A stretch of DNA of 64,000 bases from Bifidobacterium primatium (GCF_002802875.1 NZ_PEBI01000001.1:211830-275829), one strand, 5' to 3'; counted from the first letter of the stretch, positions 1-8,912 are shown. A program made the numbers and translations. The notes: generated from the sequence alone by a model not told the origin.

Positions 1-1
1 T

Positions 2-1906
2 GACGATCTGAAACGTCTGTACGTGGTGCAGTTGCCTGCTCTCGCCGACGAGATCCGCGCCGCATTGCTGAGGTATTGCGCGGCGAAGGGCGGTCATATC
101 GGTTCCAATCTCGGCATGGTCGAGGCGACCATCGCCCTGCATTACGTGTTCGATTCGCCGCGCGACCGCATCATCTTCGACGTCTCGCACCAAAGTTACG
201 TGCATAAGATGCTGACCGGCCGTCGCCGCGCCTTCACCGACGAGACGCGGTTCGGCTCGGCGACGGGCTTCACGAATCCCGACGAAAGCGACCATGATTC
301 GTTCGTGCTGGGGCACACGGGCACGTCGGTCTCGCTGGCGTGCGGCATGGCGAAGGCGCGCGATCTTACGGGCGGCACGAACAACGTCGTCGCGGTGATC
401 GGCGACGGTTCGCTGTCGAGCGCGGTGGCGTTCGAGGGGCTGAACGAGGCCGCGGAGCTGAACGGCAATCTCATCATCGTGTTCAACGACAACGAGATGT
501 CGATCGCCGAGAACCATGGCGGCATGTATGCGGGACTGGCGGAATTGCGGAAGACGAACGGGACGTCGCCGCATAATCTGTTCCGCGATATGGGACTGGA
601 TTACCGTTATGTGGCGGACGGCAACGATACGTCCGCGCTGGTCGAGGCGTTCGAGGATGTGAAGGACTGCGACCATGCGACGGTCGTGCATATCCATACG
701 GTGAAGGGACTGGGTCTTGACGCCGCCGAGGAGGGGCGCGTGGAGAGCAACCACTGGCATAATCCCATGCCTGCGCCCGATGCCGCGCCGGCGAAGCCGA
801 ACGCGAGGAAGACATACGGCGGCATGGCGATGGACGCGCTGGCCGCACGGTTCGATGCGGAACCCGGTCTGGTGGTCATCTCGCCGGCGACGCCCGGTTC
901 GAACGGCATCACGCGTCAGTGGCGGGCAGCGGCCGGACGACACTACATCGACACCGGCATCACCGAGGAGCATGCGGTGACGTTCGCGGCGGGCATCGCC
1001 CGTGCGGGCGGTACGCCGGTGCTGGCGACGAGCGCCACGTTCTTCCAGCGCGCCTACGACGAGATTCATCAGGAGTTCGCGCTGAACAACGTGCCGGGCA
1101 CGCTGCTGGTGTTCTCGGGTGGCATCTCCGGTGCCGACAACACGCATTCGGGCGCCGGCGACGTGATGATGTTCGGCAATGTGCCGGGGCTGACGTGTCT
1201 GGCGCCGACGAGCGGCGAGGAGATGCTGCGGATGCTGGCGTGGGCGACCGGCGACGCGCGGAGGCCGGTGGCGATTCGCATGCCTGGCGAGGCGGTGCTC
1301 GCCGGCGAGCGCGGAGGGTCGTATCCGCGGTTCGTTGCGGCCACTGCGGAATCTACCGACGTGCAGGCCGATGACGGCGTTGCGGCGAAGGCCGATAATG
1401 GGAAGGCCGGTGAGGCTGCTGCCGCGGCCGTCGAAATGACCGGCAGGTCGCGTGGGGTCGGCGAGGTGTCGGTCGACGATATCGCGGCGACGTCGGTCGA
1501 CGGCGACCCGTGGGCGCGGTATACGATTACGCGATCCGGCTCGCAGGTGGCGATTCTTGGTCTCGGCAATGCGTATCCGTTGGCTGAGGAGGCCGCAGCG
1601 GCGTTGGATGACGCGGGCGTGCGGGCCACGGTCATCGACCCGCATCAGTATTCGACGATTGACGCCGCCACGTTGGACTCCCTGCGCGAACGGCATACGG
1701 TGGTCGTCACCGTCGAGGACGGCCAGCTGGAAGGCGGCTGGGGCGGCAAGATCGCCTCGTATTACGGTGATTCCCCGATGCGCGTACTCAATTTCGGCGC
1801 GCGCAAGGAGGTCACGGACCGTATTCCGTTGGACGTGCTGCGGAAGCGCTACCGACTCACCGCCGGCGACATCGCCGACGCGGTACTGTCGGCGTTACGC
1901 GGCTGA
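2..1906 (+). CDS. 1-deoxy-D-xylulose-5-phosphate synthase-like transketolase (5' end outside window)
   Basis: Thiamine-diphosphate enzyme of the DXS/transketolase family. The reading frame is open from base 2 and the residues before the first GTG (DDLKRLYV) look like normal DXS N-terminal sequence, so the true start lies upstream. Visible: GGHIGSNLG (DXS His region, about 86-112), DVSHQSYVHKMLTGR (about 182-226), the ThDP motif GDGS (401-412) to NDN (485-493), and the catalytic-Glu region GITEEHAVTF (about 958-985). Oddities: the DXS motif DRxG reads SGG (about 1120), LRxIP reads FGNVP (about 1175), and PSDE reads PTSG (about 1205). In canonical DXS these motifs carry residues that hold the substrate phosphate. 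An Ala/Asp-rich insert lies at about 1340-1510 before the C-terminal domain. It could be true DXS, but a divergent paralogue with another acceptor is at least as likely. Confidence 0.75.
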   Translation, partial: DDLKRLYVVQLPALADEIRAALLRYCAAKGGHIGSNLGMVEATIALHYVFDSPRDRIIFDVSHQSYVHKMLTGRRRAFTDETRFGSATGFTNPDESDHDSFVLGHTGTSVSLACGMAKARDLTGGTNNVVAVIGDGSLSSAVAFEGLNEAAELNGNLIIVFNDNEMSIAENHGGMYAGLAELRKTNGTSPHNLFRDMGLDYRYVADGNDTSALVEAFEDVKDCDHATVVHIHTVKGLGLDAAEEGRVESNHWHNPMPAPDAAPAKPNARKTYGGMAMDALAARFDAEPGLVVISPATPGSNGITRQWRAAAGRHYIDTGITEEHAVTFAAGIARAGGTPVLATSATFFQRAYDEIHQEFALNNVPGTLLVFSGGISGADNTHSGAGDVMMFGNVPGLTCLAPTSGEEMLRMLAWATGDARRPVAIRMPGEAVLAGERGGSYPRFVAATAESTDVQADDGVAAKADNGKAGEAAAAAVEMTGRSRGVGEVSVDDIAATSVDGDPWARYTITRSGSQVAILGLGNAYPLAEEAAAALDDAGVRATVIDPHQYSTIDAATLDSLRERHTVVVTVEDGQLEGGWGGKIASYYGDSPMRVLNFGARKEVTDRIPLDVLRKRYRLTAGDIADAVLSALRG

Positions 1907-1923
1907 CATCCAGTTCCGGCAAT

Positions 1924-2006
1924 CCCGAAATTCTCGATTTATGGTGCCAAATGGCCGTTTTTCGGCGGAAAAACGACCATTTGGCACCGTAAATTATCGA
2001 AACGGG
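1924..2006. repeat. Long palindromic intergenic element, family copy 1
   Basis: Near-perfect inverted repeat between the convergent DXS-like gene and the gene ending at 2055. Its core arms around 1940-1963 and 1967-1990 (GGTGCCAAATGG type) differ at two positions over 22 bp. The outer part (CGAAATTCTCGATTT) resembles the outer arms of the elements at 42219-42302 and 53768-53859. It probably acts as a bidirectional transcription barrier; it lacks the long T-run of a classical terminator on either strand. Confidence 0.7.
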
Positions 2007-2054
2007 TTTTGTGCCGGATTACGGCTCGCCAGCGGCGAGCATGTGAACAAACGG

Positions 2055-2507
2055 TCAGCGGCCGAGCAGGCCGGAGATCTGGCCGACGATGTCGACGGGC
2101 AGGCCCACCTGTTCGGCGATGGCGCCCAGGTCGACCCCGCCCGCAGCATCGCTCACGGCCTGGCCGACGCCTTCGGCGAGGCCGGCGCCCTGCTCCTGAA
2201 TCATGCCGGCGACGTCGGCGATCTGGTCGGCGGGGATGTTCTCCGTGGCCAGTGTCTGCAGTTCGCCCAGCTGGTCGGCGTTCAGCGTGTCGCCGACGAC
2301 GTTCTGGATTTCGCCGAGCTGGTCGGCGTTGAAATGCTCGCCGATCACGGCCGGCAGGTCGGCAATCGAACCGAGGTCGAATGTCTGGCCGCCGAGCGCG
2401 TCGCCGATGGCGCCCTGCACTCCGTTGGCGGCGTCGCCGAGCACGTTGCCGGCCGCATCGCCGAGCACTCCGGAGGCAAGGTCGCGAATGCTATCGAACA
2501 ATCCCAT
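2055..2507 (-). CDS. Small Gly/Ala-rich repeat protein of unknown function
   Basis: A 150-residue acidic protein with no family I recognise. It has no signal peptide and no clear membrane segment. The N-terminus (MGLFDSIRDLASGVLGD) is amphipathic. The middle has three consecutive units of about 18 residues: NADQLGEIQNVVGDTL, NADQLGELQTLATENI and PADQIADVAGMIQEQ. The C-terminus is glycine-rich and amphipathic (AEQVGLPVDIVGQISGLL). A good Shine-Dalgarno (AGAAGGGA) supports the ATG at 2507. It stands alone, downstream of the riboflavin operon and separated from it by the strong hairpin at 2527-2584. The regular helical repeats suggest a protein- or membrane-binding scaffold; that is inference only. 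Confidence 0.75.
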   Translation of the reverse strand: MGLFDSIRDLASGVLGDAAGNVLGDAANGVQGAIGDALGGQTFDLGSIADLPAVIGEHFNADQLGEIQNVVGDTLNADQLGELQTLATENIPADQIADVAGMIQEQGAGLAEGVGQAVSDAAGGVDLGAIAEQVGLPVDIVGQISGLLGR

Positions 2508-2526
2508 GATGTTTCCCTTCTATGAA

Positions 2527-2584
2527 CGGCGAACCGGCCGCCCATCCGTTCCTCCACTGTAACGGATGGGCGGCCGGTTCGCCG
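2527..2584 (-). terminator. 24-bp perfect hairpin after ribH
   Basis: A perfect 24-bp inverted repeat (2527-2550 with 2561-2584) around a 10-nt loop, in the gap between ribH and the next minus-strand gene. It has no U-run, so it is a strong barrier or RNA-stabilising element rather than a textbook intrinsic terminator. Its distal edge is only about 20 nt before the start codon at 2507. Confidence 0.55.
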
Positions 2585-2668
2585 AGAGATGATGCGGATG
2601 GCCCGCGACGGGAATCACGCGCCGATACGCATCCTGCGCCGTCGGACAATCACAATCCCCTCGGGCGA

Positions 2669-3172
2669 TCACTCGCCGGCGTCGATGGCGCGCAGCACGT
2701 TGATCATCTCGATGGCGCCGAGCGCGCAGTCGAAGCCCTTGTTGCCGGCCTTGGTGCCGGCGCGTTCGATGGCCTGCTCGATGTTCTCGGTGGTGATGAC
2801 GCCGAACAGCACCGGGGTGTCGGTGCCGAGCGACACCTGCGCGATGCCCTTGGCGGTCTCGTTGCACACGAGGTCGTAGTGGGAGGTGCTGCCGCGGATG
2901 ATGGCGCCGAGGCAGATCACGGCGTCGTAGCGGCCGGTGGCGGTCATGCGCTTGGCGGCGATGGGGATCTCGAACGAGCCGGGCACCCACGCCACGTCGA
3001 TGTTCGCGTCGTCGACGCCGTGGCGGCGCAGGCCGTCCTGCGCGCCGGAGAGCAGCTTCGAGGTGATGAACTCGTTGAATCGGGCGACGACGATGCCCAC
3101 ACGAATCGGCTTGGCGGCGTCGGTTCCGGCCGGCGTGGCGCCGGCGACGAGCTGTCCTTCGAATACGGTCAT
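2669..3172 (-). CDS. ribH: 6,7-dimethyl-8-ribityllumazine synthase
   Basis: Condenses 5-amino-6-ribitylamino-uracil with 3,4-dihydroxy-2-butanone 4-phosphate, the penultimate step to riboflavin. The 167 residues match the family length. Visible landmarks are [20 protein letters not shown] near the N-terminus, [14 protein letters not shown], the phosphate/substrate loop [13 protein letters not shown] and the C-terminal [13 protein letters not shown]. The start codon lies one base after the ribBA stop, so the two are translationally linked as the last genes of the operon. Confidence 0.97.
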   Translation of the reverse strand: MTVFEGQLVAGATPAGTDAAKPIRVGIVVARFNEFITSKLLSGAQDGLRRHGVDDANIDVAWVPGSFEIPIAAKRMTATGRYDAVICLGAIIRGSTSHYDLVCNETAKGIAQVSLGTDTPVLFGVITTENIEQAIERAGTKAGNKGFDCALGAIEMINVLRAIDAGE

Positions 3173-3173
3173 G

Positions 3174-4457
3174 TCAGTTCTCCTTTGCGGTGTTGGCGAG
3201 GGCGCCGAGCAGGTGCCCCATGCGGTGTTGTTTGGTGGAAAGATAGTTCGCGTCGTATTCGTTCGGCGCGATGATCAGCGGCACGCGGGCGTCGATGGTG
3301 ATGCCGGCGGCTTCAAGCTGACTGATCTTGTCGGGGTTGTTGGTCATGAGGTCGATGGAGCCGATGCCGAGGTCGTCGAGGATCGCGGCGGCGGTCTCGT
3401 ATTCGCGGGCGTCGGCGGGGAATCCGAGCTCGAGGTTGGCGTCGAGCGTGTCGAATCCCTGTTCCTGCAGCTCATACGTACGCAGCTTGTTGAGCAGCCC
3501 GATGCCACGCCCCTCCTGGCTGAGGTAGAGCAGCGCGCCTCGGCCGCGTTCGGCGATGCGGTGCATGGCCTCGTGCAGCTGGGGACCGCAGTCGCAGCGT
3601 TCGGAGCCGAACACGTCGCCGGTCAGGCACTGCGAATGGATGCGGCAGAGCACCGGTTCCGCGACCGTGCCGGCACCGCCCGATGCGGCGGCGAGGATGT
3701 CGTCGCCCATGACCAGTGCCACGTGTTCGCCGCCGTCCTCGGATTCGTAGCCGAACATGGTGAAGCGGCCGTGCTCGGTGGGCAGCGTCACCTGCGCCAC
3801 GCGACGGACCGTGTGCGGGAACTCGTGTTCGCGGCGGTACTGCTGCAGCTGGGCGATGGTGATGTATGTCAGTCCGTGCTCGTCGGCGAACGCCTTGAGG
3901 TCGCCGCGTCGCATCATGGTGCCGTCGGCCTTCATCATCTCGCAGCACAGGCCGCACGGCTCGAGTCCGGCGAGGCGGGCCAGGTCCACGGTGGCTTCGG
4001 TGTGGCCGTTGCGTTCGAGCACGCCGCCCGGCCGGGCGACCAGCGGGAACATGTGGCCGGGCCTGCGGAAGTCGGCGGGCTTGGCGTCCGGGTCGATGCA
4101 GGCCATGGCGGTCACGGAACGGTCGCGGGCGCTGATGCCGGTGGACGTGGTCACATGGTCGATGGAGACGGTGAACGCGGTGTGGTGGTTGTCGGTGTTG
4201 TCGGCGCACATGGGCGGCAGGTCGAGACGCCGCGCCAGTTCGGCGGTCATCGGCGTGCAGATGAGGCCGCGGCCGTGCGTGGCCATGAACGCGATGTTCT
4301 TCGGCGTGGCGAAGCGTGCCGCGCAGATGAGGTCGCCCTCGTTCTCGCGGCCCTCGTCGTCGGCCACGACGACGATGCGGCCGGCGGCGATGTCGCGCAC
4401 CGCCTGAGCGACGGGGTCGAGCGCGGTGGATTCGGTGCCCTTGTTGATGTCGGTCAT
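3174..4457 (-). CDS. ribBA: Bifunctional 3,4-dihydroxy-2-butanone 4-phosphate synthase / GTP cyclohydrolase II
   Basis: Makes both precursors of lumazine, from ribulose 5-phosphate (RibB) and from GTP (RibA). The 427-residue protein starts at the ATG giving MTDINKG; the RibB active-site segment [10 protein letters not shown] is at residues 33-42. The RibB domain runs to about residue 210, with the T-S-T-G-I and HTEATVDL segments present. The RibA domain follows, with zinc cysteines C277, C288 and C290 and the motif [12 protein letters not shown] near 313-324. Both halves look intact. It lies between ribE and ribH in the operon. Confidence 0.97.
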   Translation of the reverse strand: MTDINKGTESTALDPVAQAVRDIAAGRIVVVADDEGRENEGDLICAARFATPKNIAFMATHGRGLICTPMTAELARRLDLPPMCADNTDNHHTAFTVSIDHVTTSTGISARDRSVTAMACIDPDAKPADFRRPGHMFPLVARPGGVLERNGHTEATVDLARLAGLEPCGLCCEMMKADGTMMRRGDLKAFADEHGLTYITIAQLQQYRREHEFPHTVRRVAQVTLPTEHGRFTMFGYESEDGGEHVALVMGDDILAAASGGAGTVAEPVLCRIHSQCLTGDVFGSERCDCGPQLHEAMHRIAERGRGALLYLSQEGRGIGLLNKLRTYELQEQGFDTLDANLELGFPADAREYETAAAILDDLGIGSIDLMTNNPDKISQLEAAGITIDARVPLIIAPNEYDANYLSTKQHRMGHLLGALANTAKEN

Positions 4458-4474
4458 GATGGTTTTCCTTTGCT

Positions 4475-5164
4475 CTAGAACCCGTGTTGGGCGAGGAATG
4501 ATTCGGTGATGGTCGCGGGATGGGAGCCGCCGCCGGAAGCGGCCGATCCGGCATCGCCGGCCGCCGTGCCGCCGCCCATGCCGAGCAGCCGGGCCACGTA
4601 TTTGGCGATGGGGTCGGTTTCGAGGTTCACCACGTCTCCGACCTTGCGTTCGGGCAGCACGGTGTTCGCGGCCGTATGCGGGATGATGGCCACGCCGAAC
4701 GTGCGCTCGTCGGCGAAGGTGACCGTCAGGCTGATGCCCTCGATGGCGATGGATCCCTTTTCGGCGATGAACCGCATGAGCTCGCGCGGCGCGCGAATCG
4801 TGTATACGGTGGCGATGCCGTCGGGGCGTATCGATTCGATGACGCCGGTGCCGTCGATGTGGCCGGAGACGATGTGGCCGTCGAACCGTCCGTCGGCCGG
4901 CATGGCGCGTTCCACGTCCACACGGCTGCCGCGGCGCAGGCCGCCGAGACTCGAACGGCGCAGCGTCTCGTGCATCACGTCGGCGGTGAACGACGTGCCG
5001 TGCAACGCCGTGACGGTGAGGCATACGCCGTTGACGGCGATGCTGTCGCCGATGCGCGTGTGGTCGTCGACCACGACATCCGACGATACGGTGAGCTTGG
5101 CGAAATCCGCGCCCTGGACCACCGACTCCACGACGCCGAGGTCCTCAACGATTCCCGTGAACAT
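4475..5164 (-). CDS. ribE: Riboflavin synthase alpha chain
   Basis: Dismutates 6,7-dimethyl-8-ribityllumazine to riboflavin. The start is set at MFTGIVED, the canonical N-terminus, with GAGGGGG a few bases upstream; an earlier in-frame ATG would add nine unrelated residues. The two lumazine-binding repeats are recognisable: MFTGIVEDLG...NGVCLTV and the second around HIDGTGVIESI...IEGISLTV. The C-terminal tail after about residue 200 is Gly/Ala-rich. Its start overlaps the end of ribD by 20 bases, indicating coupled translation. Confidence 0.96.
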   Translation of the reverse strand: MFTGIVEDLGVVESVVQGADFAKLTVSSDVVVDDHTRIGDSIAVNGVCLTVTALHGTSFTADVMHETLRRSSLGGLRRGSRVDVERAMPADGRFDGHIVSGHIDGTGVIESIRPDGIATVYTIRAPRELMRFIAEKGSIAIEGISLTVTFADERTFGVAIIPHTAANTVLPERKVGDVVNLETDPIAKYVARLLGMGGGTAAGDAGSAASGGGSHPATITESFLAQHGF

Positions 5165-6362
5165 GGTCTTCCCCCTCTTCGGCACTGTCATCGGCGTCGG
5201 ACGGCTCGCTGCCGTCGTTGTCGTCGTTGTCGTATCGGACGAGGCCTTCGATGAGCAGGTCGTCGCCCAACGTTTCGACCGTCGTGTTCGTCAGGCGGAA
5301 GCAGTCGGCGGGCGTTTCGACGCCGTCGCCGCCGACCGGCGTCGGCGCGCTTGCCCCGCCGAAGATCTTCGGCGCCACATAGGCGTCGATTTTCGTGACG
5401 ATGCGCGCGCGCAGTGCAGCCCATGCCAGCGACGCGCCGCCTTCGACGATCACGCTGTCGATGCCGCGCGAGCCGAGCACGGTGGCCAACGCGTTCACGT
5501 CGACGTGCCCGGCGGCGTCGGCGTCAATGGTGAGCACCTCGCAGCCGGCGTCGGCGTAGGGTTTCGCGGCCGGCTCGTTCCACGGCACGCAGGTGGCGAT
5601 GATGGTCGGCACGTCGTGCGCGGTGCGCACGAGGGCCGAGTCGAGCGGCGTGCGCAGGCGGCTGTCGCAGACGATGCGGAGGGGATTGTGGCCGGTGGTC
5701 TCGCGGCCGTCGCCGGCATCGCCGTCGCCAAGTCGGCAGGTGAGCTGTGGGTCGTCGGCGATCACGGTGCCGACGCCGACCATGATGGCGGCGAACCTGC
5801 CGCGGTCCTCGTGCACGCGATGGCGGGCCGCCTCGCCGGTGATCCACCGCGAGGCGCCGGTCCGCGTGGCGATCTTGCCGTCGGCGGTCATGGCGTACTT
5901 GAGCAGCACGAACGGTTTGTGGGAAACGATGTAGTGCATGAAGATCTCGTTGAGCGCGTCGCATTCGTCACGCAGCACGTCTTCGGTGACCTCGATGCCG
6001 GCCTCGCGCAGCTGGCGGATGCCCTTGCCGGCGACGAGCGGATTCGGGTCGGCCGAGCCGACGACCACGCGCGCGATCCCGGCGTCGATGAGTGCCTGCG
6101 AGCACGGCGGCTGCTTGCCCTGATGGCAGCAGGGCTCCAACGTGACGTAGATGGTGGCGCCGCGCACGTCGACACCGTCGCGCTTCGCCGCCTCGAGTGC
6201 GGCGCGTTCGGCATGCCATCCGCCGAAGTGATCGTGATGGCCGACGGCGATGATGCGGCCGTCACGTACGATGACCGCACCGACCATGGGGTTGGGATTG
6301 ACCTTTCCCGCGCCCTTTTTCGCGTGGCTCAGCGCCACGGACATGTAATCCCTATCGTCCAC
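5145..6362 (-). CDS. ribD: Riboflavin-specific deaminase / 5-amino-6-(5-phosphoribosylamino)uracil reductase
   Basis: Bifunctional enzyme for the second and third steps after GTP cyclohydrolase II. Deaminase zinc ligands are H50 in HAE and the cysteines of PCCHQGKQPPC (77-87). The reductase domain follows (KYAMTADGKIATRTGASRWITG). The GTG start at 6362 was chosen because MDDRDYMSVAL lines up with short RibD N-termini and AAAGGGGAG lies just upstream; ATG at 6344 is the alternative. First gene of the operon, controlled by the FMN riboswitch. The C-terminus is acidic and low in complexity. Confidence 0.95.
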   Translation of the reverse strand: MDDRDYMSVALSHAKKGAGKVNPNPMVGAVIVRDGRIIAVGHHDHFGGWHAERAALEAAKRDGVDVRGATIYVTLEPCCHQGKQPPCSQALIDAGIARVVVGSADPNPLVAGKGIRQLREAGIEVTEDVLRDECDALNEIFMHYIVSHKPFVLLKYAMTADGKIATRTGASRWITGEAARHRVHEDRGRFAAIMVGVGTVIADDPQLTCRLGDGDAGDGRETTGHNPLRIVCDSRLRTPLDSALVRTAHDVPTIIATCVPWNEPAAKPYADAGCEVLTIDADAAGHVDVNALATVLGSRGIDSVIVEGGASLAWAALRARIVTKIDAYVAPKIFGGASAPTPVGGDGVETPADCFRLTNTTVETLGDDLLIEGLVRYDNDDNDGSEPSDADDSAEEGEDHVHGNR

Positions 6363-6464
6363 GTCTCCCCTTTCACCGCGATAGAGCATGTCCAGGGTTT
6401 CACGTGGCGACGGCGCATTCGTCGGGTCTCGTCGCACATCCGTTGCGATGTTCTCGCCGCCGAT

Positions 6465-6498
6465 AACAAAAATCCCCGAATTCCGTTGGAATTCAGGG
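6465..6498 (-). terminator. Intrinsic terminator of the FMN riboswitch
   Basis: On the minus strand, an 11-bp stem with one mismatch (arms at 6488-6498 and 6474-6484, 3-nt loop) is followed directly by a U-rich run (ATTTTTG). It lies between the FMN aptamer and ribD, where the expression platform of a transcriptional riboswitch is expected. Confidence 0.85.
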
Positions 6499-6615
6499 CT
6501 GCGTTATGACGATGGCGATGGACAGTGCGGATATGCACGAACATATACCGGCCTCGCATCGGCCCAACGGCCGTTCGGCCGCGCCGATGCGTCGACCGTG
6601 CCGACGCCGTCGCAT

Positions 6616-6789
6616 TCTTCTTCCATCCAGACTATGACTGTCGGTACCGGAGTCCCACCGGTTCACGAGCGCTTTCGCTCCCACATGTTCAACGCGAACG
6701 CCGACGGCCGTTGCCGGCCGGATGGCGGTTCGCACCTGCATGCTCGCGGACTATACCGCCGATCGGGAATTTCACCCTGCCCTGAAGAT
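6616..6789 (-). promoter_or_regulatory. FMN riboswitch (RFN element) of the rib operon
   Basis: Read on the minus strand, the leader has the conserved RFN parts in order: CAGGGCAGGGTGAAATTCCC at the 5' side, GATCGGCGGTA, AGTCCGCGAGC, a variable stem, GGTGGGACTCCGGTACCGAC, AGTC and GGATGGAAGA at the 3' side. It is about 174 nt long, with a larger than minimal variable helix (about 6680-6720). With the terminator at 6465-6498 it should switch off ribDEBAH transcription when FMN is plentiful. Confidence 0.96.
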
Positions 6790-6997
6790 GCGTGTTCAAT
6801 TGTCGGTTCCGATTGAAGCGCCCGTCGCCGACAAACGCGACCGCATCACGCCCCAATCTCGAATAGTGGATATCACCATTGTTGATAACACCTTCAATAT
6901 CGCCGGAATCTCAACGAAAATCCACGTTCGTCAACATTCCTCTAAAACCATATTGTGGCGAATCTCCAAGCGGATATCCGTCGGGCCGCAAACGACG

Positions 6998-7250
6998 ACA
7001 AACAGGAACCGAATACCCTGTAATGGTTCCCATTCGTTGGGGAATTTACGACGGATGGGAGCCGGGCTTTCCCTGCGGTTCCCGTTTGTTCGCGGAAACA
7101 CAACCAACAGGAACCGGACACGTTCCACGGTTCCTCTTCGTTCGTAAAACCACAACGGACAGGAACCGAACGCCCTCCATGGTTCCCGTTCGTTTACGAC
7201 CCGACAACGAATGGGAACCGAACGCGTTCCACGGTTCCTTTTCGTCGTAT
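6998..7250. repeat. Tandem array of five palindromes, 52-bp period
   Basis: Five imperfect palindromes, each with GGAACC (GGAGCC in unit 2) and GGTTCC arms around a 13-14 nt centre. The dyad centres are at about 7017, 7070, 7122, 7174 and 7226, so spacing is constant at about 52 bp. The left arm of unit 5 (CAACGAATGGGAACC) is the exact reverse complement of the right arm of unit 1. The stretch 6790-7456 has no convincing gene; apart from this array I see only AT-richer DNA (6850-6960) that probably holds the rib promoter. Confidence 0.85.
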
Positions 7251-7456
7251 GAGGACGGAGCTACGACGATGTTGGTAGTATGTCGGTCGGAGATTTGAAT
7301 TCTTGCAGGGGCTACGACCGCGCGGATGAACGCGGCCGTCCGTAATCGGCTTGGTTCGGCATCCCGTCCGGCGCACGGCGACCGGCTTCGGCCGCATCCG
7401 CCCGCCGGCGCACCACGATGAATGGCTGACAACAACAAGAACACCGAGGGGACACT

Positions 7457-8908
7457 GTGTCGGAAGAATCACAGCACGCCGCGTCCATGACGGCGGACAC
7501 GGCATCGACCAAGAACACCACGAACGAAACGCACGGCATGAGCTACATACCCATCGTCATCATGATGGTCGGCAGCTTCACCGCCATCCTCAACCAGACG
7601 CTGATGACGTCGGCGCTGCCGCATCTCATGCGCGAATTCGACATCACCAGCAACACGGCGCAATGGCTGAGCACCGGATTCATGCTCACCAACGGCATCA
7701 TGATCCCGATCACCGCGTTCCTGATCCAGAGGTTCACCACACGGCAGCTGTTCTTCTATGCGATCGGCATGTTCCTGTTCGGCACGGTCGTATGCACGGC
7801 GGCGCCCGGATTCGCCGTGTTGCTGCTGGGCCGCATTCTGCAGGCCACTGGCGCGGGCATCCTTATGCCGCTGCTGCAGACGGTGCTGTTCCTTACGTTC
7901 CCGCCGGAGAAGCGCGGCACGGCGATGGGCTGGTTCGGCCTGGTGATCGCGTTCGCGCCGGCGCTCGGGCCGACGCTTTCCGGCCTGATCATCGACTTCC
8001 TGCCGTGGCGGTTCCTGTTCGTGCCGCTTATCGTCATCGCAGTCGCCGTGCTGGCGGCCGCCGTTCCGACGGTGCGCAACGTCACCAGGCAGACCGACCC
8101 GAGCATCGACATCGCGTCGGTCGTTCTGTCGACGATGGGATTCGGCGGTGTGCTGCTGGGATTCAGCCTCGCCGGCCAGGACGGCTGGACGGCGCCGGAG
8201 ACGCTGGGCTCGATCGCCGTGGGCGCGGTGTCGTTGGCGGCGTTCATTCTTCGGCAGTTGCGCCTGAAGCAGCCGATGCTGAACTTCCGCGTGTTCGCCC
8301 GTCCGATGTTCAGCCTGTCGATGGCCGTGGTCGTTCTGGTGTTCGTCACGTTCATCACGTCGATGAACATCCTGCCGATGTTCATCCAGAATTCGCTGGG
8401 TATGACGGCCCTGCAGTCCGGCCTGCTGCTCATGGGCGGCGGCGTGGCCGAGGGCGTGTTCAACCCCATCGCCGGACGTCTGTTCGACAAGGTGGGCATC
8501 CGGCGTCTTGCCCCGCCGGCCATCGCCGTCGTGGCCGTGGCGGCGTTCGCGCTGTCGCGCATGCACGCGGACACGCCGGCGTGGTATCCGGCCGTGTTCT
8601 TCACGTTGATGATGGCCGGTGTGGCGTTCTGCCTCATGCCGCTGACCACCACGGCGCTGAACCAGCTGACCGGCCCGCTCATCCCCCATGGCACGGCGAT
8701 GAACAACACGCTGCGGCAGACCATGGCCGCCATCGTCATCGCCTTGTATTTCACGGTGATGACGACGAACACGCTGCCCGCATCGGTGGCCGGCTCGGGG
8801 GAGGCCGGCCTGGCGCATGGCGTGGATGCGGTGTTCGTCGTCTCGACCGTGGTGTCCTGCGTGGCGTTCGTGCTGTCGCTGTTCGTGCGGGATGGAAGGC
8901 GGAAGTAG
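7457..8908 (+). CDS. DHA2-family (EmrB/QacA-type) multidrug efflux MFS transporter
   Basis: A 483-residue polytopic membrane protein with a polar N-terminal tail of about 27 residues and then roughly 14 membrane segments. DHA2 landmarks include LNQTLMTSALPHLMREF after the first segment, WLSTGFMLTNGIMIPITAFL, GRILQATGAGILMPL (motif C-like) and FGLVIAFAPALGPTLSG. It probably exports drugs, organic acids or other toxic metabolites by proton antiport. The GTG start is preceded by GAGGGGA. The 52-bp palindrome array lies 200 bp upstream and could control it. It ends four bases before the natural-looking stop of the convergent helicase gene. Confidence 0.9.
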   Translation: MSEESQHAASMTADTASTKNTTNETHGMSYIPIVIMMVGSFTAILNQTLMTSALPHLMREFDITSNTAQWLSTGFMLTNGIMIPITAFLIQRFTTRQLFFYAIGMFLFGTVVCTAAPGFAVLLLGRILQATGAGILMPLLQTVLFLTFPPEKRGTAMGWFGLVIAFAPALGPTLSGLIIDFLPWRFLFVPLIVIAVAVLAAAVPTVRNVTRQTDPSIDIASVVLSTMGFGGVLLGFSLAGQDGWTAPETLGSIAVGAVSLAAFILRQLRLKQPMLNFRVFARPMFSLSMAVVVLVFVTFITSMNILPMFIQNSLGMTALQSGLLLMGGGVAEGVFNPIAGRLFDKVGIRRLAPPAIAVVAVAAFALSRMHADTPAWYPAVFFTLMMAGVAFCLMPLTTTALNQLTGPLIPHGTAMNNTLRQTMAAIVIALYFTVMTTNTLPASVAGSGEAGLAHGVDAVFVVSTVVSCVAFVLSLFVRDGRRK

Positions 8909-8912
8909 ACGA

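Noticed and set aside
6850-6960. A definite promoter for the rib operon
   Set aside because: Several weak box pairs (for example TTGAAG with TGATAT on the minus strand) are possible but none is clearly better, and the distance to the riboswitch varies; left unassigned.
6998-7250. A small CRISPR array, because of regular repeats
   Set aside because: The repeats are palindromic along their whole length, they vary in sequence, the gaps are only about 15 nt and partly similar to each other, and no cas gene is near.
7756-8912. A genuine 390-residue C-terminal extension of the DEAD-box helicase
   Set aside because: This part is the antisense of the exporter gene, has the composition of shadow translation, and a one-base skip restores a typical basic tail and stop.
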